64,000 nucleotides of DNA from Streptomyces albus subsp. albus (GTDB lineage Bacteria > Actinomycetota > Actinomycetes > Streptomycetales > Streptomycetaceae), in assembly GCF_000719865.1 (NCBI RefSeq), contig NZ_JOID01000004.1, positions 62,001 through 126,000 on the forward strand. The letters are read 5' to 3'. Position numbers and translations under genes: made by a program. Positions 1-8,982 of this stretch are shown piece after piece. The notes under the pieces were generated by a model that was not told where the DNA came from, did no database searches, and saw only the letters and a program-made list of their open reading frames with translations. The first letter of the stretch is position 1, and every line of letters starts with the position of its first letter.

Positions 1-9
1 GATGGCGCG

Positions 10-615
10 GTGCTGGTCAAGTGGATTCGCTGCACCGTGGTGGACCGCCGCGGTTTCGAGCGCGGGCAGCGGAAGTGGGCGGGGCTGCTCGGCGAGCCCG
101 GCTTCCGGGGGCAGGGCGGCGGCTGGAGCCGTATCCGTCCCGGTGTGGCCCATCTCTTCGGGTTCTGGGAGAGCCGCGCCTTCTACGATTCCTTCATGGC
201 CCGCTCGCACCACCGGCTCGCCGCGGCGCAGGCCGGCACCTACACCGACGCCCGGGTCAGGCTCTTCGAGCACCGGTTCGACGTCAAGGTGGGTTTCCGG
301 CCGACCTTCGCCGACGCGGACGTGGCGCGGGTCGCGCACTGCCGGGTCCACGAACCCCGGGTGGAGCACTTCACGCTGATGCAGGAGAAGGTCTGGAACC
401 CGGCGATGGCCGGATCCCCGGGCATGCTGCGCGGCGTCTTCGGCGAGGCGCCCGGGAACGAGTTCCTGGTGCTCTCCCTGTGGGCGTCGGCGGCGGAGCA
501 CGGGAAGTACCGGGAGGAACGCGTGGAGCGGCTCGCCCTGCGGGCCCAGCTGGAGGCCGACGTGGCGGCGATCACCGGTGACGTGGTCGACCTCGAGCCC
601 TCCTGGACCGTCTGA
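10..615 (+). CDS. DUF4937-like / ABM-like protein, possibly 5' partial
   Basis: A protein of about 201 residues beginning MLVKWIRCTV when read from GTG at position 10. It looks like two ferredoxin-like (dimeric alpha-beta barrel) halves: an N-terminal half with WSRIRPGVAHLFGFWES and a C-terminal half with EFLVLSLWAS followed by a charged helix. This resembles the actinobacterial YdbC/DUF4937 family, whose function is unknown to me. The frame is open to base 1, so a start outside the window is possible, although family members commonly begin near this residue. No catalytic motif is visible. It ends 171 bases before the next gene, which has its own promoter-like sequence, so the two are probably separate transcripts. 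Confidence 0.65.
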   Translation: MLVKWIRCTVVDRRGFERGQRKWAGLLGEPGFRGQGGGWSRIRPGVAHLFGFWESRAFYDSFMARSHHRLAAAQAGTYTDARVRLFEHRFDVKVGFRPTFADADVARVAHCRVHEPRVEHFTLMQEKVWNPAMAGSPGMLRGVFGEAPGNEFLVLSLWASAAEHGKYREERVERLALRAQLEADVAAITGDVVDLEPSWTV

Positions 616-771
616 CCGGCCGCGGCGCCGAGGCGACGGGTCCCCCGCCGTTGCGCCGGACGTCGCCCACGGGCCGGCCGCGCGGCTGTTCCGCACGCGC
701 CGGCTGACGGGAGCACACTCGACCGGCCCTCCGGGGCGCCGGGGTGTCCCGACGCGTACGGTGCCAGAGGT

Positions 772-777
772 TAGAGT
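772..777 (+). promoter_or_regulatory. Candidate -10 box, leaderless start of the ADP-ribosylglycohydrolase gene
   Basis: TAGAGT lies 9 bases before the ATG at 787 and fits the TANNNT -10 pattern. Transcription would begin at or very near the ATG. No clear Shine-Dalgarno sequence precedes the ATG. Confidence 0.4.
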
Positions 778-786
778 GCCTGGACG

Positions 787-1695
787 ATGACCGCTGATCC
801 CGACCTCGCGCGCCGCTGCGCCCGTGCCCTCGCCGGCCTCCGTGGTCTGACGGTGGGCGACGCGCTCGGTGCCCGGTTCACCGACCCCGCGCACCATGCC
901 GCACTGCGGCGGCGCGAGCTGCCCGCGGGAGTGGCGCGGTGGACCGACGACACCGAGATGGCCTGCTCGGTGGTCGGCGTGCTGTCCGAATACGGCTCCA
1001 TCGACCAGGACGCACTGGCGCGCTCCTTCGCACGCCACCACGACCCGGACCGTGCCTACGGCTCCACCGTCAACCGGATCCTGCGGGCGATGGGCGAGGG
1101 CGGCGACTGGCGCGAACTCGCCTCCGCCCTCTTCAACGGCACGGGGTCCTGGGGCAACGGCGCCGCGATGCGGATCGCCCCCCTGGGCGCCTGGTACGCG
1201 GGCGAACCGGAGCGGGCGGTGCGTGAGGCCGAGCTCTCCGCCTACGTCACCCATCAGCACCGGGAGGCCGTCGCCGGAACCATGGCCGTGGCGGCCGCGG
1301 CGGCCCTGGTGGCGGCTCCCGGCAGCGGCGGCGGCCCGGAGGGCCTTCTCGGCGCCGTGACCGAGCTCGTGCCGCGCAGCGCCGTCCGGGCCGGTCTGCG
1401 GCGGGCCCGTGACCTGCTCGACTACGCCGATCCGGGCACGGTCGCCGCGGTGCTCGGCTGCGGGCGCCGCAACAGCGCGCATGACACCGTGCCCTTCGCC
1501 CTCTGGGCCGCGGCCCGCCATCTCGGCGACTTCCGGGCGGCGTTCTGGACCACGGCCCAGGCCGGCGGGGACGTGGACACCACCTGCGCGATCGTGGGCG
1601 GAGTGGTCGCCGCCGCCGAGGACGGGGCACCGCCCGCGGCCTGGCTGGAGCGCACGGAGCCGCTGCCGGAGTGGGCGCCCGCCTGCGCGGGCTGA
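787..1695 (+). CDS. ADP-ribosylglycohydrolase family protein
   Basis: A 302-residue DraG/ARH-fold hydrolase, expected to remove ADP-ribose from proteins or related adducts using a binuclear metal site. Family landmarks appear in order: [12 protein letters not shown] near the N terminus, WTDDTEMA (metal-ligand TDDT) near residue 53, [12 protein letters not shown] near residue 125, THQHREAVA near residue 158, and [18 protein letters not shown] near residue 260, which supplies the second acidic cluster. The usual family text here is GGDTDT, so GGDVDT is a minor variant. Length is normal. The start is ATG at 787 with a leaderless-type -10 box. The next gene, rnhB, follows after 67 bases. The substrate cannot be told from sequence. 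Confidence 0.85.
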   Translation: MTADPDLARRCARALAGLRGLTVGDALGARFTDPAHHAALRRRELPAGVARWTDDTEMACSVVGVLSEYGSIDQDALARSFARHHDPDRAYGSTVNRILRAMGEGGDWRELASALFNGTGSWGNGAAMRIAPLGAWYAGEPERAVREAELSAYVTHQHREAVAGTMAVAAAAALVAAPGSGGGPEGLLGAVTELVPRSAVRAGLRRARDLLDYADPGTVAAVLGCGRRNSAHDTVPFALWAAARHLGDFRAAFWTTAQAGGDVDTTCAIVGGVVAAAEDGAPPAAWLERTEPLPEWAPACAG

Positions 1696-1746
1696 CCGGT
1701 GCGGCCCGTACGGGTGCCCGCCCGCCGGCCGTCCGACCCGGCCGCG

Positions 1747-1752
1747 TAACCT
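1747..1752 (+). promoter_or_regulatory. Candidate -10 box of rnhB
   Basis: TAACCT sits 10 bases before the rnhB ATG at 1763. It matches TANNNT at a distance suited to a leaderless or near-leaderless transcript. Confidence 0.3.
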
Positions 1753-1762
1753 GTCTGGCGCC

Positions 1763-2464
1763 ATGCCGTACGAACCACCGACCCACAGCGTCGAGCGCTC
1801 GATCCGCGCCACCACCGGCGCGCGCGTCGTCGCCGGCGTCGACGAGGTCGGCCGCGGTGCCTGGGCAGGGCCGGTCACGGTGTGTGCCGCCGTCACGGGA
1901 CTGCGCCGGCCGCCGGAGGGCCTGACCGACTCGAAGCTGCTCACCCCCAAGCGCCGTACGGAGCTGGCCGCCCGGCTGGAGGGATGGGTCACGGCGCACG
2001 CTCTGGGGCACGCCACGCCCCAGGAGATCGACGAGCTCGGCATGACCGCGGCCCTGCGCCTGGCGGCGGTACGGGCCCTGGAGGCGCTTCCGGTCCGCCC
2101 CGACGCCGTCATCCTCGACGGCAAGCACGACTACCTCGGAGCGCCGTGGCGGGTCCGCACGGTCATCAAGGGCGACCAGTCCTGTGTGGCCGTGGCGGCC
2201 GCCTCCGTGCTCGCCAAGGTGCGGCGGGACGCGCTGATGGCCGATCTCGGCCGGGAATACGAGGAGTTCGCGTTCGCCACCAACGCCGGCTACCCCTCGC
2301 CGGCGCACCGGGCCGCGCTGGCCGAGCGGGGGCCGACCGCCCACCACCGGGTGTCCTGGGCCTATATGGACGCGCTGCCCCGGTGGAGGCACCTCAAAAA
2401 GGCGCGGACCCACGGGCCGGAGGAGACCGCGGAGTGCGGGGGGCAGCTCGGCTTCGATTTCTGA
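1763..2464 (+). CDS. rnhB: Ribonuclease HII
   Basis: A 233-residue RNase HII that cuts the RNA strand of RNA-DNA hybrids and single ribonucleotides in DNA. The catalytic acidic residues are visible: [14 protein letters not shown] gives D27 and E28, [10 protein letters not shown] gives the third, and [22 protein letters not shown] gives the fourth together with the conserved substrate-sensing stretch. The GRG motif that contacts the ribonucleotide is intact. The reading frame is open well upstream, but ATG at 1763 gives the usual RNase HII length and sits just after the candidate -10 box. A downstream gene of unknown role starts 65 bases later on the same strand. Confidence 0.95.
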   Translation: MPYEPPTHSVERSIRATTGARVVAGVDEVGRGAWAGPVTVCAAVTGLRRPPEGLTDSKLLTPKRRTELAARLEGWVTAHALGHATPQEIDELGMTAALRLAAVRALEALPVRPDAVILDGKHDYLGAPWRVRTVIKGDQSCVAVAAASVLAKVRRDALMADLGREYEEFAFATNAGYPSPAHRAALAERGPTAHHRVSWAYMDALPRWRHLKKARTHGPEETAECGGQLGFDF

Positions 2465-2529
2465 ACGGTTCCCGTTCCCTCCCCGCCCCACCGGTGCGGA
2501 TCGCACCGGTGTTTGATAGACATCAGCTC

Positions 2530-3135
2530 ATGCCTCTCATCCCCGAGGAGCCTCAGATTCACGCGAGTGTCCCGGGTCCCCGCGCAACTCCGGCCGCCGG
2601 CCGTACCGCGCAGACCCCCCGCCCTGTCCCCGGTCCCCGTCCCACGCCGCCGCGGCCGTCCCGGCCCGGCACCGCCCGCGGCGCAGCCGTGCCGGCGCAG
2701 CGCGGTCCCCGCGACCGGACCGCGCCCGCGGCCCCCACCGCGGCCGGACCGCAGATCCAGCTGATCCCCGCCCCCGCGGACGGCGCGCTGGACGCCGCGG
2801 AGGAGGCCGTCGACCTGCTCCTGGACTCCGGCCGCGCCCCCGGTGACGTCCTCGTCCTGACCACGGGTGAGGAGCACCCGTGGGCCGCGCACGAACTGTC
2901 CTTCGGAGAGAAGGCCTACTGGGCGCAGCACGATGCGCGCGAGGACGTCTTCTACGCGGCCGCCTCGGCGGCCGGGCGCACGACGGCACGCCCCGTCGTG
3001 GTCGTCGCGGTCAACGGCGGTGCGGACGACGATGCCGTCCAAGCCCTGCCGGCCGCCATGGCGAAGGCCGGTTCGCTGCTCATCGTGTGCGGTGACCCCG
3101 AGCGGATCAACTCCCTCATCGGCACCGGAGCCTGA
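2530..3135 (+). CDS. Stand-alone UvrD/NERD-helicase C-terminal-like domain protein
   Basis: A 201-residue protein from ATG 2530. Residues 1-75 are a Pro/Arg/Ala-rich low-complexity leader. The remainder reads VLVLTTGEEHP, then AYW, EDVFY, RPVVVVAVNGG and LLIVCGDPERI. This order of motifs is what I know from the very C-terminal part of actinobacterial UvrD-like helicases that carry NERD domains, where the same motifs end the second RecA-like domain. No Walker A, DEAD-like or other helicase motif is present, so this cannot be an active helicase alone. It may be a regulator, a decoy or a domesticated domain. The assignment is my inference from pattern likeness. It sits between rnhB and a convergent unknown gene. 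Confidence 0.6.
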   Translation: MPLIPEEPQIHASVPGPRATPAAGRTAQTPRPVPGPRPTPPRPSRPGTARGAAVPAQRGPRDRTAPAAPTAAGPQIQLIPAPADGALDAAEEAVDLLLDSGRAPGDVLVLTTGEEHPWAAHELSFGEKAYWAQHDAREDVFYAAASAAGRTTARPVVVVAVNGGADDDAVQALPAAMAKAGSLLIVCGDPERINSLIGTGA

Positions 3136-3156
3136 CCGCGCGGTGCGCTCCGTCCG

Positions 3157-3792
3157 TCAGCGGGCGGCCGTACGGCGCCGGGCTTCCGGTGCCCCGCCGG
3201 CCGTCCGCCGGGGCGTGACCGCGCCGCGGGTCCGTCCCGCCGGGCGTGCGGCGCCGCCGGGTGCCGCCCCGGCGTGCGGATGGCGGCCGCCCCGGCCCTC
3301 GCCGAGCACCCGCCAGCCGCCGGGAGTCAGCACGATGTAGGCGCCACAGCGCAGCCCGTGCAAGGTGCAGGCGTCGCGCAGTCCCCACATCCAGGCTCCG
3401 TCGAGGGGCGTCCACTCCTCGCCCCCGTCCCGGCAGTGGAGGAGCACGGCCGTCCGGACGGGACTCCGGCGCCGCAGGTCGTGCGGGACGATCCGGCGCA
3501 GCCGGTCGAGCAGGGCGTTGCGGAGCACCCAGCCGTCGGCGACGGTTTGGCCACCGGGGAACGACGCGCTGGCGATGACGCGTTGTTCCGCGTCGAGGAC
3601 GGCGGCGACGACGATCCCCGGCGCGGGCCGGTGGCGGGTGTGCAGCCCGGTGACGATCTCCCGGGGGTCCCGCAGCAGCGGGATGCCCGCGGCCGCCCAC
3701 TCCGCGGGTTCCAGGGCCCGCCCGAGCCGGGCGGCGGGCACGGTGGCCGAGGGCGGGACCGCCGCCGGAGAGATCATGGAACCGGAGGTCAC
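3157..3792 (-). CDS. Hypothetical protein
   Basis: A 211-residue protein when started at GTG 3792, which has GGGAGG close upstream; ATG 3777 (206 residues) is the alternative. The central part reads as a folded domain: PGIVVAAVLDAEQRVIASASFPGG, then WVLRNALLDRLRRIVPHDLRRRSP, then TAVLLHCRDGGEEWTPLDGAWMWGLRDACTLHGLRCGAYIVLTPGGWRVLGE. The last 50 residues are Arg/Pro/Gly-rich and probably disordered. I do not recognise the family. It runs convergently to the upstream gene, and their stops are 21 bases apart. It is divergent from recQ, which starts 276 bases away. Confidence 0.6.
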   Translation of the reverse strand: MTSGSMISPAAVPPSATVPAARLGRALEPAEWAAAGIPLLRDPREIVTGLHTRHRPAPGIVVAAVLDAEQRVIASASFPGGQTVADGWVLRNALLDRLRRIVPHDLRRRSPVRTAVLLHCRDGGEEWTPLDGAWMWGLRDACTLHGLRCGAYIVLTPGGWRVLGEGRGGRHPHAGAAPGGAARPAGRTRGAVTPRRTAGGAPEARRRTAAR

Positions 3793-4068
3793 GGTCCTCC
3801 CTTCGGGGTGCGCGCAGCCGCCATCGGGCGGAGGCGGGGCGCGGGGGCACACCGGACCGGCCTCCGGCCCGTGTGCGAACGAAGCTGTGGTTATCCGATT
3901 CTCCCTGGCGGGAGGGCTCCCCGGCAATGAGCAGCCGGGGAGAGCGGCCCGCGAGAACGGCCCGCGAGAACGGCCGGGACAACGGGCCCGCCCGGAACCG
4001 GGCCCGTGGGGCGGGGCCGGGTCCGTCCGGTGTCGGCGTGGTCCTCCACGAGGTGGTTGCATGGGGGC

Positions 4069-6228
4069 ATGGACGATCTGGAGCTCCGCACCGAAGCCGA
4101 CGCCATCCTCGCCGAGCTCGTCGGCGACCCGGAGGGCTCGGCGCGGCTGCGGGAGGACCAGTGGCAGGCGGTGGCGGCTCTGGTGGAGGAACGCCGGCGC
4201 GCCCTGGTGGTGCAGCGCACCGGCTGGGGCAAATCGGCCGTGTACTTCGTCGCCACCGCGCTGCTGCGCCGGCGCGGCTCCGGCCCCACGGTGATCGTCT
4301 CCCCGCTGCTGGCGCTGATGCGCAACCAGGTCGACGCGGCCGCACGGGCCGGCATCCGGGCGCGCACCATCAACTCGGCCAACCCGGAGGAGTGGGACAC
4401 CATCCACGAGGAGGTCGAGCGGGGTGAGACGGACGTTCTCCTCGTCAGCCCGGAGCGTCTCAACTCGGTGGATTTCCGCGACCGGGTGCTGCCCAAGCTG
4501 GCGGCCACGACGGGTCTGCTGGTGGTCGACGAGGCGCACTGCATCTCCGACTGGGGGCACGACTTCCGCCCCGACTACCGCCGGCTGCGGGCGATGCTCA
4601 CGGAACTCGCCCCCGGCGTACCGGTACTGGCCACCACCGCCACCGCCAACGCGCGGGTGACCGCGGACGTGGCCGAGCAGTTGGGCACCGGTGCCGGCGA
4701 GGCCCTGGTGCTGCGCGGTCCGCTGGAGCGGGAGAGCCTGCGGCTGGGGGTGGTCCGGCTGCCGGACGCCGCGCACCGCCTGGCCTGGCTTGCCGAGCAC
4801 CTGGACGAGCTGCGGGGCTCCGGGATCGTCTACGCCCTGACCGTCGCCGCGGCCGAGGAGGCCACCGCCTTCCTGCGGCAGCGCGGCTTCCGGGTGGCCT
4901 CCTACACGGGGCGCACGGAGAACGCCGACCGGCTGCAGGCCGAGGCCGACCTGCAGGAGAACCGCGTCAAGGCGCTGGTGGCGACCTCGGCGCTGGGCAT
5001 GGGCTTCGACAAGCCGGACCTGGGCTTCGTGGTCCATCTCGGCTCGCCCTCCTCGCCGATCGCCTACTACCAGCAGGTGGGGCGGGCGGGCCGCGGCGTG
5101 GACCACGCCGATGTGCTGCTGCTGCCCGGCAAGGAGGACGAGGCCATCTGGCGCTACTTCGCCGACACGGCCTTCCCGCCCGAGGCGCAGGTCCGCCAGA
5201 CCCTCTCCGCCCTGGCCGAGGCGGGGAGGCCGCTGTCCGTGCCGGCCCTGGAGGCCCTGGTCGACCTCCGACGCACCCGCCTGGAGACCATGCTGAAGGT
5301 GCTCGACGTGGACGGGGCGGTCAAGCGAGTCAAGGGCGGCTGGATCTCCACCGGCGAGCCGTGGGTCTACGACGCCGAGCGGTACGCCTGGGTCGCCCGG
5401 CAGCGGGCGGCCGAACAGCAGGCCATGCGGGACTACGTGAACACCTCGCAGTGCCGGATGGAGTTCCTGCGCCGGCAACTCGACGACGAGGGGGCGGCTC
5501 CGTGCGGCCGGTGCGACAACTGCGCCGGGGCCTGGGCCGACTCCGCCGTTTCGGCCGAGACGCTGACGGGGGCGGCGAGGGAACTGGAGCGCCCGGGGGT
5601 GGAGATCGAGCCGCGCCGGATGTGGCCGACGGGGCTGCCCGCCCTGGGCATCGACCTCAAGGGGCGCATCCCGGCCAAGGACCAGTGCTCCACCGGGCGC
5701 GCCCTGGGGCGGCTCTCGGACATCGGCTGGGGCAACCGGCTGCGCCCGCTGCTGGCGGAGAACGCGCCCGACGGGCCGGTCCCCGAGGACGTCCTGCGGG
5801 CCGCGGTGGCCGTCCTCGCCGACTGGGCGCGCTCTCCCGGTGGCTGGGCACCAGGGGTCCCGGACGCCTCGGCCCGGCCGGTGGGGGTGGTCGCCGTACC
5901 GTCCCTCTCCCGCCCGCAGTTGGTCGGCTCCCTCGCCCGGGGCATCGCGGAGATCGGCCGCCTCCCCTTCCTGGGCGCCCTCACGTACACCGGTCCGGAC
6001 GGCGCGCACGTGGCGCGCCGCAGCAACTCCGCCCAGCGCGTCAGGGCGCTGTCCGGCGCCTTCACCGTCTCCGGGGAACTGGCGGGCTCCCTGGCGGGCG
6101 CGCCGGGTCCCGTCCTGCTCGTGGACGACTACACGGACTCCGGGTGGACCCTGGCGGTCGCCGCGCGCCTGCTCCGCCGGGCGGGCAGTGAAGAAGTTCT
6201 TCCGCTGGTCCTCGCCGCCGCGGCCTGA
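4069..6228 (+). CDS. recQ: RecQ-family ATP-dependent DNA helicase with phosphoribosyltransferase-like C terminus
   Basis: A 719-residue 3'-5' DNA helicase for recombination and repair. Motif 0 (EDQWQAVAAL) precedes Walker A QRTGWGKSAVYF. Motif II is VVDEAHCISDWGHDFRPDYRRL (DEAH), motif III ATTATA, motif V ATSALGMGFDKPDLGFVVHLG and motif VI YYQQVGRAGRG. A zinc-binding region follows with CRMEFLRRQL and CGRCDNCAG. The last 150 residues read QLVGSLARGIAEIGRLPFLG, then SNSAQRVRALSGAFTV, then PVLLVDDYTDSGWTLAVAARLLRRAG. The last stretch is a type I phosphoribosyltransferase PRPP-binding loop as found in ComF-like proteins. The ATG at 4069 is preceded by GGGGG and fits the N terminus; an upstream in-frame extension encodes nothing recognisable. 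Confidence 0.9.
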   Translation: MDDLELRTEADAILAELVGDPEGSARLREDQWQAVAALVEERRRALVVQRTGWGKSAVYFVATALLRRRGSGPTVIVSPLLALMRNQVDAAARAGIRARTINSANPEEWDTIHEEVERGETDVLLVSPERLNSVDFRDRVLPKLAATTGLLVVDEAHCISDWGHDFRPDYRRLRAMLTELAPGVPVLATTATANARVTADVAEQLGTGAGEALVLRGPLERESLRLGVVRLPDAAHRLAWLAEHLDELRGSGIVYALTVAAAEEATAFLRQRGFRVASYTGRTENADRLQAEADLQENRVKALVATSALGMGFDKPDLGFVVHLGSPSSPIAYYQQVGRAGRGVDHADVLLLPGKEDEAIWRYFADTAFPPEAQVRQTLSALAEAGRPLSVPALEALVDLRRTRLETMLKVLDVDGAVKRVKGGWISTGEPWVYDAERYAWVARQRAAEQQAMRDYVNTSQCRMEFLRRQLDDEGAAPCGRCDNCAGAWADSAVSAETLTGAARELERPGVEIEPRRMWPTGLPALGIDLKGRIPAKDQCSTGRALGRLSDIGWGNRLRPLLAENAPDGPVPEDVLRAAVAVLADWARSPGGWAPGVPDASARPVGVVAVPSLSRPQLVGSLARGIAEIGRLPFLGALTYTGPDGAHVARRSNSAQRVRALSGAFTVSGELAGSLAGAPGPVLLVDDYTDSGWTLAVAARLLRRAGSEEVLPLVLAAAA

Positions 6229-6386
6229 ACCACCCCGCCGGGCGGGGGGAGGAAGTACGGGCCTTCTTCCGCTGTCACAACGCCGGTTCGGGCCGGTCCT
6301 CCACAGGACGGTGAAGAAATAGGACAAGACCCTTTATTTATCCACAGGGCTGGCGAATCGGGGCGGTGAGGCGCCAGGCTCGCAGC

Positions 6387-7688
6387 ATGACGAAGCACAG
6401 CGAACCGCGTCCGCCGTCCGCGGGCGAGCAGGTCATCCTCCGCGGCCCCGCCGAGCTGGCGGACGCCCTTCCGTATCTCGTGGGCGGTTTCCATCCGGAC
6501 GACAGTGTCGTGATGGTGGCCGTGCACGGCGATCGCGGCCGTTTCGGCGCCCGACTGCGCCTCGGGATCCCGGGCGATCCCGCCGAATGGGGGGCCGTGT
6601 CGGGCCAGTTGGCCCGGTGCCTGGTCTCGGGCAGCGCCGAGCGGGACGGCCGGCCCGACGGGATCATCGTGTTCCTCTGCCAGGACCCGGGCGAGGGGGA
6701 GAGCGCCCGCGAGGTCGTGGAGCGGCTGCGGCCGCTCTCCCAGGCGCTGCGGCTGGCCTGCGGAGGGCTCGACGTCCCGGTGCTGGAGGCGCTGTGTGTC
6801 TCCGGGGGCCGGTTCTGGTCCTACTGCTGCCCCGACCCGCGCTGCTGCCCGGAGGACGGCACCCCGCTCGCCCTCCCCGGCACCTCGGTGATGGCCGCGG
6901 CCGCCGCCTACGCGGGTATCCGGGCGCGCGGCTCACTGCGGGAGCTGGAAGCCGGGTTCGCCCCGCTGACGAGCCCGGCCGCCGCGGGACAGGAGAGCGC
7001 GCTCGACGCGGCCGCGGCGGAGTTGGTGCCGCGCGTTCTCGAGGAGGCCGGCCGGGAGGCCGTCCGGAAGGAGACCATCGCCCTCGCCGGCCTGCTCATC
7101 GACCGCCTCGCCGACGGCCCGCCGCCGCCCCCGGACCGCGTCGCGGCCGATGCCCGCGACGACGCGATGCTGGCTCACGACGAGGCGGCGGCCGTGATTC
7201 TCGGCCTGCAGGACCGGACGACCCGGGACCGGGCCGCGGAATGGATGGAGGGGCCCGAGGCGGGGCCCGCGCTGCGCCTCTGGCGGGCCCTGGCCCGCCG
7301 CTGTGTCGGAGCCTACGCGGAGCACGCCGCGGCCCCGCTCACCCTCGCGGGCTGGGTCGCCTGGTCCACCGGTGACGAACCGGAGGCCCGTGTGGCGCTG
7401 GGGCTCGCGCTGCGCGCCGACCCGGAGTACGTCTTCGCCCGGCTTCTGCACCAGGGGGCGAACGAGGGGGTCGATCCGGAAGTGCTGCGAGGCTGCCTGC
7501 GCCGGGAGCGCGCCGCGCGCCTCGCCGCCGCGGCCCTGGAGGTGCGGGCCGGCGCCTCCGTCACCGGGCCCGGGCGGGGGAGCAGGCCAGCGGGGCGGCC
7601 GCGTGCGGGCACCGGGCCGTCCGGCACCGTCCGGCGCCGGGGCGGCGAGCGGCGGGCCGGGCGAACCGGCGGGACGGGGCGGTCGTGA
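6387..7688 (+). CDS. DUF4192 domain-containing protein
   Basis: A 433-residue actinobacterial protein of unknown function. The DUF4192 signature is clear: VILRGPAELADALPYLVGGFHPDDSVVMVAV near the N terminus and FWSYCCPDPRCCPEDGTPL about residue 150, a Cys-rich motif typical of the family. The C-terminal half is an Ala-rich helical region with TPR-like text (LTLAGWVAWSTGDEPEARVALGLALRADPEYVFARLL). A low-complexity Arg/Gly tail follows. ATG 6387 is preceded by an AT-richer patch (6315-6350, including TTTATTTATCC) that is probably the promoter region. It follows recQ by 158 bases. Confidence 0.85.
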   Translation: MTKHSEPRPPSAGEQVILRGPAELADALPYLVGGFHPDDSVVMVAVHGDRGRFGARLRLGIPGDPAEWGAVSGQLARCLVSGSAERDGRPDGIIVFLCQDPGEGESAREVVERLRPLSQALRLACGGLDVPVLEALCVSGGRFWSYCCPDPRCCPEDGTPLALPGTSVMAAAAAYAGIRARGSLRELEAGFAPLTSPAAAGQESALDAAAAELVPRVLEEAGREAVRKETIALAGLLIDRLADGPPPPPDRVAADARDDAMLAHDEAAAVILGLQDRTTRDRAAEWMEGPEAGPALRLWRALARRCVGAYAEHAAAPLTLAGWVAWSTGDEPEARVALGLALRADPEYVFARLLHQGANEGVDPEVLRGCLRRERAARLAAAALEVRAGASVTGPGRGSRPAGRPRAGTGPSGTVRRRGGERRAGRTGGTGRS

Positions 7689-7897
7689 CGTCCGGGAGCG
7701 TGCGGGGAGCCCGGCCGCGACGACCCGTGCCCGGGCAGGACGGTGGGGGAGGGGCGCGGTCCGCCTCTCTGCCCCGGGGCTCTTTCCGCGGTGCCCGGCA
7801 CGGCTCCGGGGCCCGCCCTCGCCTCTGCGGTGACCGTGTCCGGCGGCCGGTCCACCTCGCCGCGTGGCGGCCGTGGCGACGGAGAGCCGGCGAACTC

Positions 7898-7926
7898 CTG
7901 TTTATCGTCAGGGAGACGCCTATGAT
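7898..7926 (+). promoter_or_regulatory. Leaderless promoter with GTC/GAC operator in the spacer, Nudix regulator gene
   Basis: TATGAT (7921-7926) ends 6 bases before the ATG at 7933, so the transcript should be leaderless. The would-be -35 (CTGTTT, 7898-7903) is weak. Between them lies an inverted repeat, CGTC-AGGGA-GACG (7906-7918), in the normal place for a repressor site. Since the gene encodes a Nudix-winged-helix regulator, autoregulation is plausible. Confidence 0.4.
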
Positions 7927-7932
7927 CGCGGC

Positions 7933-8697
7933 ATGTCGCCCTACGACCCGTCGGCTTTCCCGCCCTTCGCCGTCACCGTGGATCTGGTCGTGCTCACCGT
8001 CAAGCGCGATGCGCTCTGCGCCCTGGCCGTCCGGCGCGGTGAGCCTCCTTTCCAGGGCCGGTGGGCCCTGCCCGGCGGTTTCGTGCGGGCGGACGAGGAC
8101 CTGGCGGCCGCCGCCGCCAGAGAACTCGCCGAGGAGACAGGGCTGTTGGCACTCGACCCGGCCGGCCCCGGCCCCGTCGACGGCGGTGCTCACCTCGAAC
8201 AGTTGGCGACCTACGGGGACCCGCGCCGTGATCCCCGGATGCGCGTCGTCAGCGTCGCTCACCTCGTGCTGGCCCCCGATCTCCCCGCGCCGCGGGCGGG
8301 AGGGGACGCCCACAGCGCGCGCTGGGCGCCGGTGGACTCATTGCTGGGGAAGGACGGCTTCGGGCGGGAGGGAGAGCAGCCCGCTCCGCTCGCCTTCGAC
8401 CACGACCGGATTCTGTCCGACGGAGTGGAACGGGCCCGATCCAAGATCGAATATTCGTCCCTGGCCACCGCTTTCTGCCCGCCGGAGTTCACCGTGGGGG
8501 AGCTGCGCCGGGTCTACGAGGCCGTCTGGGGTGTGGCGCTCGACCCCCGCAACTTCCACCGGAAGGTCACGGGCACCCCCGGCTTCCTGGTTCCCACCGG
8601 CGGCACGACCACGCGTCAGGGCGGGCGGCCCGCACAGCTGTTCCGGGCGGGCGGCGCCACGCTCCTCAACCCGCCGATGCTGCGCCCGGAGGTCTGA
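7933..8697 (+). CDS. Nudix hydrolase-winged helix regulator (NrtR-like)
   Basis: A 254-residue two-domain protein. The Nudix box is perfect, GGFVRADEDLAAAAARELAE followed by ETGL, matching G-x5-E-x7-RE-x2-EE-x-G. The C-terminal part (YSSLATAFCPPEFTVGELRRVYEAVWGVALDPRNFHRKVTGTPGFLV) is the winged-helix module of the NrtR family, which binds ADP-ribose or similar nucleotides and controls NAD metabolism genes. No NAD biosynthesis gene is adjacent, so targets lie elsewhere or the gene controls itself. The start at ATG 7933 sits 6 bases after a TATGAT -10 box; upstream codons in the same frame would lie inside the promoter. The ligand is uncertain: some relatives sense arabinose or other sugars. 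Confidence 0.85.
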   Translation: MSPYDPSAFPPFAVTVDLVVLTVKRDALCALAVRRGEPPFQGRWALPGGFVRADEDLAAAAARELAEETGLLALDPAGPGPVDGGAHLEQLATYGDPRRDPRMRVVSVAHLVLAPDLPAPRAGGDAHSARWAPVDSLLGKDGFGREGEQPAPLAFDHDRILSDGVERARSKIEYSSLATAFCPPEFTVGELRRVYEAVWGVALDPRNFHRKVTGTPGFLVPTGGTTTRQGGRPAQLFRAGGATLLNPPMLRPEV

Positions 8698-8982
8698 GGC
8701 GGTTCCGAGGGGGATGTTCGTGCCATCCCAACGGGGGCGCACACTTCGCTGGTTGTGTTCGCCGACGTGGCGTCCGCCGCTGGTCGCGCGCGTGTTGCGG
8801 CCGGGATCCGAGGAGCTGCCGTACCGCTCCGGGCTGTTCGGCCGGGGGCAGCGGGCGACATGCGGCGCGTCATCCGGCTGCTTCCGAAAAGGCGTCAATT
8901 GTGAGGTAATGGGCGATCACCCTTTCGTGTGCTTTTCACCAAAGACCTCAAGGGTGTCCGAGGGCTCGCCGACAAAGGATGC

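Noticed and set aside
3157..6327. A 1056-codon open frame on the minus strand covering recQ
   Set aside because: Only its last 211 codons read as a separate protein; the rest mirrors the recQ coding strand and has no recognisable domains.
8901..8920. GTGA-N12-TCAC as an operator of the FadR-type gene
   Set aside because: Only four base pairs are symmetric, which is expected by chance.
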